NCBI GenBank assembly: GCA_964034945.1
Contig: OZ035962.1
Coordinates: 104,542,034-104,606,033 of the forward strand
Direction: 5' to 3'
Source of the DNA: Chrysopilus asiliformis
Lineage: Eukaryota; Arthropoda; Insecta; Diptera; Rhagionidae
Length of the DNA stretch: 64,000 nt
The notes below the pieces were generated by a model that saw only the letters and a list, made by a program, of their open reading frames with translations, did no database searches and was not told where the DNA came from. Positions 24,801 to 33,913 of this stretch are shown here, piece by piece (position 1 is the stretch's first letter; each line of letters begins with the position of its first letter). The position numbers and the translations under genes are program-made.

Positions 24801-26504
24801 AATTGTTATGATGAAAAACAACAACGAAAAAAAACATCCCTAATATCTTATGTCTTCTAAAATTTAAAATATGTACAAAAAAAATTTATTTTTTTTATAA
24901 ATGTAATGGAAAATTTAATACATATTATGAAAAACGGAATTTTCAACATTTTTCATATATTATTTGTAGATATTTGCAACAAATGGACGAACATCAAAAT
25001 GTTTCATAACTCCATGCAAGCAATGGATGTTATATTTATGTACAAATGGTATAGTATCCTCTGTATATTTTCACCATTGAGGTAAAATAAAAAAAATAAT
25101 AACATTGAAAAATTCGTATGGCAATCCATCCAGCCCCAACGCCGAAACCAACTGAGATTCATGAATTTACATTTTCTGAAATTACAATTTTAGGATGGAA
25201 AACTGCTCTCGTCATCATTTACACAAATTATGCCCGTAGCCTCTAGTGTTACCCACCAATGCATATTTCATGTGTGCCTTACATAAACATGCTCGTCACC
25301 ACAAAATAACGTAGAGTATTTGTTATCACAGGACACGTTCTATGGTTCTTTCTACGTACATTCGCAGTTTACGCGCCTTTTCACGAATATGTCGACGTGG
25401 GCAAATGCCCGCCTACCTCTAAACAGCATCCAGAACTACAAAGCAAGCAGATATTACAAATAGCGACTGATTTGCTGGTATTTACTGGTGCATTGAGATT
25501 GCTCGCTTCTAAATTTCCGAACCTTTCCCCGACAAACCCGTGACAGACAAAATATAACCACTTTAGTGCAGCATTTACATAAATTGTTTCACCGAACAAG
25601 TATCTCCATGGTGATCAAAGAATAAAAAGTATTTCATAAAATATGTTAATTCATACAGTCGTCGTCGCGTCCTGCTATCTGAATTCTGTTCTCAATACGT
25701 GCAATACGAAGTATTTTCGAAAAGAAAAGCTTAGCATAACAGGGAAAAAATAAATGTCGAAAAACGTTTTGGATTTTTTTCTGCTGACTTTATTATGATA
25801 GAAGCGAATACGATAACTTCTAGACGATTTCCATAAATTACAACTTTCCCAAAAGGTACAAGATTTTCATGCTGATCTAAATCTAAACCATATTCATTGT
25901 CAACATCAGGTGACATGGCCAAAATGGATTTGTATTATTTCAAGATATCAAGAAGGTAAAACACAATTTTTATGTGGAACAAATCGCAATATACAACACA
26001 TTTGAGATTAATTTGTCTACAGATTTAAAATGCAATAAAAATTTCGAAAGGCAGACTTTTTGTCTGGATAATTGCAAGTAAATCATAAAATCAGACCATA
26101 ATTTTTACGCGTATTATCTTTAAAAAATAAATTTCTGCTTAGCCCACTTAAGCTCAAGAAATTCTGGCACTTAAATATTTTAAATTGGATTTTAGTTGTT
26201 CAGTTTCGTTGGCGCTATCGGCACTAAAACACTAATGCCGGATAAAAAATTCTCATGACACGATTTTAAAAACGCTTTAATGCCAGACCTTTGGTGAACT
26301 ACCTTCTTCATTTTTTTCATATATGATTTTAAGCTAAAATATATTTTTCAATGGCCACTCTTTGAATGCTTCGGTTGGTGGACGAAACGGATTCCGAGGT
26401 ACTGCTGTATTTCCCAAAATTAAACATCATTTCCTAAATTTTCAAGTTTTTTTTAAAAAAAACTGAACAAAATCTACAAAAGCAGTAAAACTTATGTTTA
26501 ACGG
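24801..26504. other. Non-coding AT-rich stretch
   Basis: Two minus-strand ORFs (25,381-25,599 and 25,731-25,922) are not obviously low complexity, but I find no domain or supporting exons. An AGCCCACTTAAG stretch near 26,143 is related to the MITE at 18.4 kb. Confidence 0.4.
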
Positions 26505-26625
26505 CCAATTTATTCACTAGGAGTTAAATCGCCTTAACTCCCTTAACTCACCTTTTACATGGAAAATAACACTAGCTAACTCCCTTAACTCACTAACTCG
26601 GCTTAACTCCTAGTGAATAAATTAG
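26505..26625. mobile_element. ~120-bp foldback MITE
   Basis: AATTTATTCACTAGGAGTTAA (26,507-26,527) and its exact inverse (26,603-26,623) form 21-bp arms around repeated CTTAACTC units. It lies just downstream of the Atox1 3' end and its AATAAA. Confidence 0.75.
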
Positions 26626-26880
26626 GGGTAAAAGAAATTATATTCATCCAAAAAATTAGTTTCCATTGATTTTTTCCATTAATCTCATTACCCAAAGGAA
26701 CATAACCAAACAATAGTGAAAAAAAACAGAAAAATATAGATTTGATAAATTCTTTTATTAAAGTCAAGTCATTGAAAATTTTATAGTGAAATAAGCAAAA
26801 TATTCATAATTTCTTCTATAAAAATTAATATTCACAGATATTTAAAAAATTAGTTTTATTCTTTTGGCGGTTGATAATAT

Positions 26881-28387
26881 TTACTCCTTTTTTTCTCCAA
26901 CAAAAGTAGTTGTCTTTCCAGTCTTTTTTATTACTTCGAGTAATTCCTCGCTAGTCATATTCGATGTCACCAAAACTGTTTTAGTATCCAAATCTATTTT
27001 TACATTGGAAATTTTATCTGAAAAAAATAAATAATTTAATAGCTAAAAACAACTATATTTTATGTGTTTTAAAAATGCCATTTTTTGAAGACTTTCTTTC
27101 AATTGGCTGCCAAAATATATATTTATGTTACCATAACCCTTCCCCCTTCCCTATCACACGATTTTTTTATCATTCTAAACACACTGGTGTAATTCATTTT
27201 TGTGTGTGATAACGGGATCTTGGCGTTACAAACGGTAAGGCAAATCTAATATACCCTTATGTTTCACCATACGGGTATAAAAGAGTTGAATTTAGCATGT
27301 CCGTCCGTCTGTGGCGCGGATTGCGGGCGCACGGATTGAGCTAGAGACTTGAAATTTTGCACAGATCCGTTTTTTGTAAAATGCGAGGCTAAGTTCGTTA
27401 ATGGGCAAAAATGGACCATTAGGGGGGGTACCCCCCATACGAATGAAAACGTTTTTGTGAATATCTCAAAAACGGTGCATCTTATCAAAAAAAAAGTCCA
27501 AGAACAAAAGTTATTTAAAATATGATTCTACATAAAACTCCCATACATCAAAATCCGATTGGAATAAATTTTAAAAATCTTATTGGAAAGTTTGACTTCA
27601 AAGTGGAATTTTGGTACAACTGTTCGCCGTGACTTAAACTTCGAACAATGCCATATCACCATACGGGTCTCCAATGATTGCCAGATTGGCAATTATAGCT
27701 TTTGTTATGTTTTATAATTCTAAACACACTGGTGTAATTCATTTTTTTGTGATAACGGGATCTTGGCCTTACAAACGGCAAGGCAAAGTTAATATACGGA
27801 TATAAAAAATGAAAAGATCAATCTTACTCTACATATGAAACTGCCATTAATTCAAAGGAATACTTAACTCTGACCTGCAAAAATTTTCGCCTACCACGCG
27901 ATTTTTTGAGGTATATTATTTTTTTTCAAATTTATATTACGTTTTTTTTTCAATTGAATTGAAAAAAAACTTGGGAATATTCTGTAATTTGAAATGAAGT
28001 AATTTAAGTGATTACATTCCACAATAGGCTATTGAAATGGGTGAACGATTGCTTAATGAAATCACAATAGATTAAACTAATCAGTCAATCAACCGATGTC
28101 TGATTCACACTGCACCAATGCAAGTCCAACCCCTCCAATTATTAAATCATGCAACTTTTAGTTTAAGTAACCTTACTGCACAGCAATACATTATAAATTA
28201 TGTTTTAAAATAAATTAAAAATAAAATTTCATTTAGAAACTTCTTACCACCCAATTTCCCCAAAACTTTCTCAACAGCTCCGGAACATCCAGAACAAGTC
28301 ATCTCAACTTTGAATTCATACGTCTAAAAGTATTTATAATTATTTAAATATGATTAATTAAAGTCCCACACCATAACTTACCGGCAT
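26881..28387 (-). CDS. Atox1: Copper chaperone Atox1
   Basis: A cytosolic copper(I) carrier that in this family delivers copper to P-type ATPases of the secretory pathway. Three exons: 28,382-28,387 (ATG CCG only), 28,248-28,323 and 26,881-27,017, phases consistent, giving 72 residues. The metal-binding loop MTCSGC is at residues 10-15, matching the family MxCxxC. The C-terminal KTGKT (residues 60-64) is the conserved lysine motif seen in human ATOX1. All splice sites are GT-AG. Human ATOX1 is 68 residues, so length is normal. Intron 2 (27,018-28,247) has been expanded to 1.2 kb by a rearranged DINE-like element. AATAAA on the coding strand is at 26,754-26,759. Each exon is too short to stand out as an ORF. 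Confidence 0.93.
27166..27811 (+). mobile_element. Family-1 HINE/DINE-like copy D, rearranged
   Basis: The body (27,282-27,716) runs forward from AGTTGAATTTAGCATGTCC through a short GTCC/GTCT tract, GGGGGGTACCCCCC and the 3' stem-loop. The 5' module that should precede it lies inverted at 27,166-27,280. A second, slightly decayed inverted 5' module (27,717-27,811) follows the 3' end directly. It lies within Atox1 intron 2, in antisense orientation to the gene. Confidence 0.75.
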
Positions 28388-28807
28388 TATTAGTCAAAAT
28401 CTTCACTGCTTTTTATTCGGAACGTAGAAGAAAATTATGAAAAATCTGCTTTCGTTTGTTTGTATTCTAGGTTATGTCGCGACAGATTGCTTCGTTTGCA
28501 AAAAAAACTATTCAAAGTGAGTCACAAGTCAAAAGCGCGTAAATTTCAAATTTTTTTCAAAGTGATATTTTTTTTAAATTCCGCATTGAATTCCGCATTG
28601 AATAATAATTATTTGTCGGGTAATTAAACATAATAAATTCACTTTCTTACAGTGAAATAAAAACAAATTGAATAAGAATAGGAAATTTTCAGTTGAAAGA
28701 ATATACGAAATGTTTTTGGTTCTCAATTTAAAACTTAACAAATATTTTGGACCCTCCTAATTTAAAAAAGCAAAAACTTCTTCTGAAAAAAACCACTTTT
28801 ACACAAA

Positions 28808-30409
28808 TTAAAATCTAATACGTAAAAGATTCTCTTCAATAACACGAATTCTAGAATCAAGCCCTTGAATATTTCGATTTGCCTTTAAAATTTCCAACGA
28901 GATTTCTTCAAGTTTCTTTAAAATATCATTAAAACACGTTTGGGTGGTTTCTTGAATATTTTTGTATTCAGATTGGTCTATAGAACACTCACATGCCATA
29001 AGTTCAACTGGTATCACCTATATAACATCGAAAAAGACATTAAAATTGAGTTAAAGAAATTAGTTTAATTGAATCTTTCTCCCTTTTACATGTTTTAGTC
29101 AATAAATTACAAACTAATTGAAATAAAAATTTTAGACTAGGAAAAATCAGTATCATCCACCTGATAATCAGCAAAAGCATTGTAGACATCGGTCTTTGTT
29201 GGATCTACAAGAACACTTTGGTCATTCCGTATAGGATGGTCTTCATCAAATCCGGAGCATCTAGTATTATTATGTCTTGGAGAATGCACTTCAGAGGTAT
29301 TCGAAGATAAAGAAGATCTAGCCGAGCCCGGATCGTAGAAATTCGACTTCCAAATCATAAGCTGAAACTTTTTTTTTAAATATGCACGAAACAACAATGT
29401 AATTGACACCCACCTGACGATCTTGTCCTCCAGATGCGAAATACTCTCCAGTTTTGGAAAAAGCCACAGCAGTAACGGGACTCATGTGTCCAGTTAGAGT
29501 GAAAATTGGTCTTCCTTCAAGCAAATCCAATATTTTCATGGTGGCATCGTCACTGGCCGAAAGCATGTAATTTCCAGATGAGTGAAATGCGATTGAATTA
29601 ACTGGCTCAGAGTGAACATGGTATAATTGGATCAGTGCCTGCGCCTTTATGTCATAAAGTTTTATTTTATTTGTGTTCATAGCCACGGAAATTATCTCCC
29701 CATCCGGATGCCACGCGATTTGTTTACCGGATCCTTTCTCATCCGAAACTGAATAGATGCATTCGCCAGATTTTACATCGTATACCTTTACGGTCTTGTC
29801 ATCGCTGCAGGAGGCAACCAAATTTCCAGACGGACTAAAAGTGGCACTTCGAATCCAATTTGTATGTCCCGTGAATGATGTTATGAACTTTTTATTCGCT
29901 ACCTGCCATAGTTTCACCGACTTATCGTCCGACGATGTTATCAACTGCAATCACAACTTAAATTAAAGAAAACCAACTATTTCGATGCTTTACCTTCGTC
30001 CCATCTGGATGAAAATCAACACAGCGCACAGCAGTAGTATGGATGATCATATCAGCTGGAGGTCCTTTTATTTTCGGTACCCAAATCCTTACTGTACGAT
30101 CCTTGGAAGCAGAAGCCACCAAATTCGACTTAGACGACCAGGAAACCGAGAGAACTTCATCTGTGTGGGTAGCGAATCGCATGCAACGTGCCGCCTAGAA
30201 ATTAAATTCAAATAAAGCCTTTGTCCTTTGATAGGCTAAAACGCTAAATAAAGGATAAATACCTGATCAAAATTCCAGACCATGACTGAAAAATCCGTCG
30301 AAGCAGACGCGACTTCATTTGAAGACCGGTGAAAACAAACCTGAGTTAACTTCCCCTTGTGTCCTTTAAAGTGTCGTGTAAGCGCCGGCTCCCCAGTTTT
30401 CAATTCCAT
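28808..30409 (-). CDS. Poc1: POC1 centriolar protein (WD40 repeats)
   Basis: A centriole wall protein required for centriole and basal-body integrity in this family. Exons: 30,263-30,409; 29,994-30,194; 29,414-29,944; 29,161-29,361; 28,808-29,017. Phase is kept throughout, giving 429 residues (human POC1A 407, POC1B 478). The start is HFKGHKGKLTQV-like, typical of POC1. Seven WD40 blades follow, e.g. VASASKDRTVRIWVP, SSDDKSVKLW, SDDKTVKVYD, SDDATMKILD and GEYFASGGQDRQ. The last exon (residues 361-429) is a short coiled coil (LKKLEEISLEILKANRNIQG), matching the C-terminal POC1 motif that follows the propeller. If the last intron is retained, translation stops seven residues after Q360. Divergent with mRpL21; 395 bp separate the start codons. 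Confidence 0.93.
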
Positions 30410-30766
30410 GCTTGTTTTTCCGAAAATCTCATCAATTTATAATTCTTTACAAAGAAATTTTTCGTTGATGACAACTGTCAAATTTTAAATCTCCAACCGG
30501 TTTGAACAGTTTTTATAGCAATAAGGGTTGCGATAAGAAAAAGTGTGGTTATGAAATATCTGTGTGTTGAAATCTTTTACTAAATATTTCGCTTGGCTTT
30601 ATTTCTTGAGTAGTGAAATTTTGTTGATTATTTAACCTGTGCGTTCTTTGTTTAAAAAGACACCTTTATAAAAATTTAGTTTCAAAGTTTCAAAGTGTTT
30701 TTGGGGAAATTCATGAAAGGCTGTAAAAACTTTCAATAGGGCAATGCCTTAGGGATATAAGAACTG

Positions 30767-30772
30767 TCATTC
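30767..30772 (+). promoter_or_regulatory. Candidate initiator for mRpL21
   Basis: TCATTC fits the arthropod initiator TCAKTY exactly, 35 bp upstream of the mRpL21 ATG. No downstream DPE match is seen at +28. Confidence 0.3.
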
Positions 30773-30803
30773 GTGGGTGGATTTTATCTGAAATTTCACG
30801 AGA

Positions 30804-31444
30804 ATGTCCGTAATTTTAGGAGGCTTAGGATTATTACGACAAAGTTGTGCCATCAGGCAGCTGACATGTAAGAAATTTGTATTAATCAGTGTGTGTTTCC
30901 AATACCGTTTCTCTAATTGCTAGGTGCTCTTCGAACAGCCAGCCTAAATGGAACAGCCAGCCTGCCAGTTGTCAAAGAAAAACCGGCTGCGTTCCTGGAC
31001 GAAAAATCAGACCAGATTGTGCAGAAAATCAACACTCAATTGCAGGCGAAGGCCGAAGGACGACTATTTGCGGTGGTGCATCTCTGCGGGAAACAGTTTA
31101 AAGTAACTGCCGGAGATATAATTTTGGTTGAGGGATACTGGCCGCCGACTTCGGGAGACAAGATTCGCTTCGACAAAGTCCTGCTGGCCGGTGGACTCGA
31201 TTTCACACTAATTGGGAGACCCATACTCGAAAAAGGACTCGTTGACGTTCAAGCAACAGTAATTGAGAAAACCCTGACACACACAAAAACGCATTTTCGC
31301 AAGAAACGAAGGAAGCAATATATGCGAATCAACTTCTATCGCTCGCCAAATACTATGATTAGAATTAATTCAATAGACATCTCGGGAAAAATCTGTAATG
31401 ATCCTAAAGACGATAAAAAGCCAGATAAATTGAAAATCTTTTAG
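30804..31444 (+). CDS. mRpL21: Mitochondrial ribosomal protein bL21m
   Basis: A protein of the mitochondrial large ribosomal subunit. Two exons: 30,804-30,867 and 30,924-31,444, giving 194 residues. The ATG is followed by a basic, hydrophobic leader (ILGGLGLLRQSCAIRQL), consistent with a mitochondrial targeting peptide. The L21 core begins near residue 70 with FAVVHLCGKQFKVTAGD, followed by GDKIRFDKVLLAGG and VQATVIEKTLTHTKTHFRKK, typical of bL21. AATAAA signals are at 31,471 and shortly after. Divergent from POC1. Confidence 0.95.
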
Positions 31445-31828
31445 AACATTATTAGGTATTTGTAGTTTTGAATAAAATTAAATAAACAGAAAAAATAAGA
31501 ATTTAAAAATATGGTCGCCTTTTTCCTCTTCTAGTTTCAACAAAACTTTAATTTTTTTGTGGAGCTTTTTTCACTTTATAGAATAAAACCTTAAAATCCA
31601 ATATTTTTCGAGCATTTTCAATGTTTGGTGGAAAAATAACTAAAACCCACGGCCTAAAACCGACTTTTTGCAAAACGGTATTATTTTATTTAGGTAGTTC
31701 TGCATGGAGATGTCAATATATAATAACTAAAACAAACTATTTTTTAGGTTTTTTATTCAAAATGCAAACTTAATTCAACAAATTTTTGGTAACAAAAACA
31801 ATCTTAAAAACTAAATCTTATATAAAAG

Positions 31829-32608
31829 TTATTGGTTCATCGTCCTACCTATCACCGCCAACCTCCTTTCGCCGATGAGACGTTGAACTTCAATTTGAAC
31901 CGCGATAGCATCCACAAGGGGTAACTCCCTTAACTGATACGCAACACTCTTCCCGAAAATTTCAAATTCGTTATTATTCGAGGTGTTTGCAATTTTATTT
32001 ATTGTCATCAGTGTATCATCTAAAATATCCATACTATCCCGATACTTCTTCTGTCGGTGATTATCTTTCGGAACGCTTTTTTGTTTTTTTCTTGGAATGA
32101 CCACCATTGGGGTAAGTGTAGGTGGTGTAGATTTTGAGATAGATTGACTCTGTTCGTCCAAATCAGGCACATTCAACTGGCTGAAAAAGTCTACATCTCT
32201 GCTTTCCGAATGCGGCTCCTACAAGCAAAATATTTTAGATGTCTGTTCACCAGAATTTGAAGCTATACTTACGATTTCCGGTGGACTCTTCCGACAACTG
32301 ATAACATTCTTAAGGAACTTATCAGCCACCTTAAACCAAACCACTTTTGGTGTGTAGACTTTATTACTGCGAAGTATTTTTGCCTTCTCGTTCCAATAGG
32401 TGCTGCGAATAATTCTAATCTTTTTCCTAGCTGTAGCCACATTGAGATTTGAGCCCCTTACATTTAGATAGTTGACAATCTCCTCCAATGCCTCGTCTCT
32501 AGCTGCTTTGTTTTTGTATTCGCTGTGATCGGGGTTCCACAAACAGTGATGTTTCTTGTATTGTTCAACGAATTTCAGTGTAAGGTTTCCGTCCCACTTT
32601 TCATTCAT
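31829..32608 (-). CDS. MADF-BESS domain protein
   Basis: A probable DNA-binding regulator of the MADF family common in insects. Exons: 32,273-32,608 and 31,829-32,218, total 241 residues. The MADF domain spans about residues 8-100, with family landmarks CLWNPDHSEYKNKAARDEAL and YWNEKAKI. The C-terminal 50 residues (FEIFGKSVAYQLRELPLVDA) resemble the BESS or MADF-dimerisation tail. A basic stretch PRKKQKSVPK may act as a nuclear signal. AATAAA on the coding strand lies at about 31,752-31,757. The individual orthologue cannot be named, because the family is large in flies. Confidence 0.85.
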
Positions 32609-32695
32609 TTCGATTTTCTATTGGTTTTTATTCACTTTCTGAACAGTGAAGACAAGGTGTAAAAACACACGGTCCATGCGATATTATTAATGGAT

Positions 32696-32797
32696 AACCA
32701 AAGTGATGCGTCACTCGTGCAAAACTGATTACAAAGTTGTTGATAACATTGGGAACCCGAAGACCAATTTTAAATAAACAGTGACGCATCACTCTAG
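32696..32797. repeat. Short inverted pair upstream of the MADF gene
   Basis: AGTGATGCGTCACTC and its near-inverse AGTGACGCATCACTC lie about 80 bp apart, roughly 90 bp upstream of the MADF start. Each half is itself almost palindromic, as for a dimeric factor site. Function unknown. Confidence 0.35.
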
Positions 32798-32910
32798 TGT
32801 GGCCAGCTCTGCTATTAACGGTATTTAAACCGCGGGAAATTTAAATTTGAATGTAAGCGGAAACATAAAAACTTTTTTAATTGTGTTTTACTTCTTCAAT
32901 GTTTTTCAAT

Positions 32911-33055
32911 CATTGGGCAAAGTGAATAAAATCTAGCAAATGCTTTTACTAGTAATTTAGCACATTTTAGTACAACTTTCCATATAAATTTCAAACTAAA
33001 ACCTGATAATTTGCTAGTAAAAGCATTTACTAGATTTTATTCACTTGGCCCATTG
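32911..33055. mobile_element. Palindromic MITE, copy 2
   Basis: The arms AGTGAATAAAATCTAGCAAA and the inverse of TACTAGATTTTATTCACT match over about 40 bp, including CATTGGGC outside. It is related to the copy at 2,024-2,150. Confidence 0.75.
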
Positions 33056-33439
33056 GCTTGAAGCAAAAAGTATCTTCATGGACCCCATATTCGGCAAACT
33101 CGAAAAAATTACACATTTATCTGGCGAAGGTATGACAGTGAACTCCAATTGAATTTTAATGTCAAAGAAAAATATATAAAATCACGTTCTCCACCTTTTT
33201 CGTCTTTATATTTATTTTCGATAGGATGTACCATTTGCAAGAAACCTCCAAAAAGCCTTTCAGATTATATTAGACTCCTCCACGCAGCGATCAAACAAAT
33301 TAAATTGTAGCCTATGTATGTACCAGCCATGCTTTGCCTTAACTGTAAAGTTTCAACAAAAAAACAAGCCAGATTTGATGCCAATCGCCTGCAAAAAATA
33401 TCTAATAAACAACACATTACGTTTTTCGTAAACCATTTG

Positions 33440-33884
33440 CAATCAATTCGAAAAATCTAATTTCTTTTTGATAGAAATATATTGATAACCGTAAAAGATA
33501 GCGGATAACGGTAAAAAGCAAAATTGTGGAAAATTTTATTCTCTTTAATTTTTTCCTACATTGAACCACCGAAAAACCTCCAGCCTATTTTTTTAAATAA
33601 TGATTCATCCCGATAACGGTTTGAGATATAGAATTCTAGTAAAAAAAAAACAAAATGGCAAGAAATTTTATTGTCTAAAACTTTTGTTATACATAAGACT
33701 TTTGAAAAATGCGGAAGTTGTGAGAAAATCCCGGAAACCCGCCATTTTGGCCACTCCCCGTCAACGGATTTTCATGCCTGTACAATTTTACAACTCTAAC
33801 TCAAGTAGTTATTGAGAAGTCGTGTACACAGATTAACAAAAATAAAGACAATTTTATATAATGCCTCGTATATGAAAGTAAAAA
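33440..33884 (-). mobile_element. Family-2 DINE-like element, degraded reverse copy
   Basis: GATAACCGTAAAAGATAGCG, CGGATTTTCATGCC and the 5' end near ATGCCTCGTATATGAAAGTA match the family in reverse. Microsatellite lost. It ends about 30 bp from the stop codon of the PG-rich-repeat gene, so that gene's 3' UTR probably runs into it. Confidence 0.6.
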
Positions 33885-33913
33885 CCAAAAATATATTACA
33901 TTTTTTTTAAATT

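Noticed and set aside
25731..25922. 63-codon minus ORF (starts MAMSPDVDNEYGLDLDQ)
   Set aside because: Composition is not obviously random, but there is no domain, no splice partner and no promoter; not enough to call a gene.
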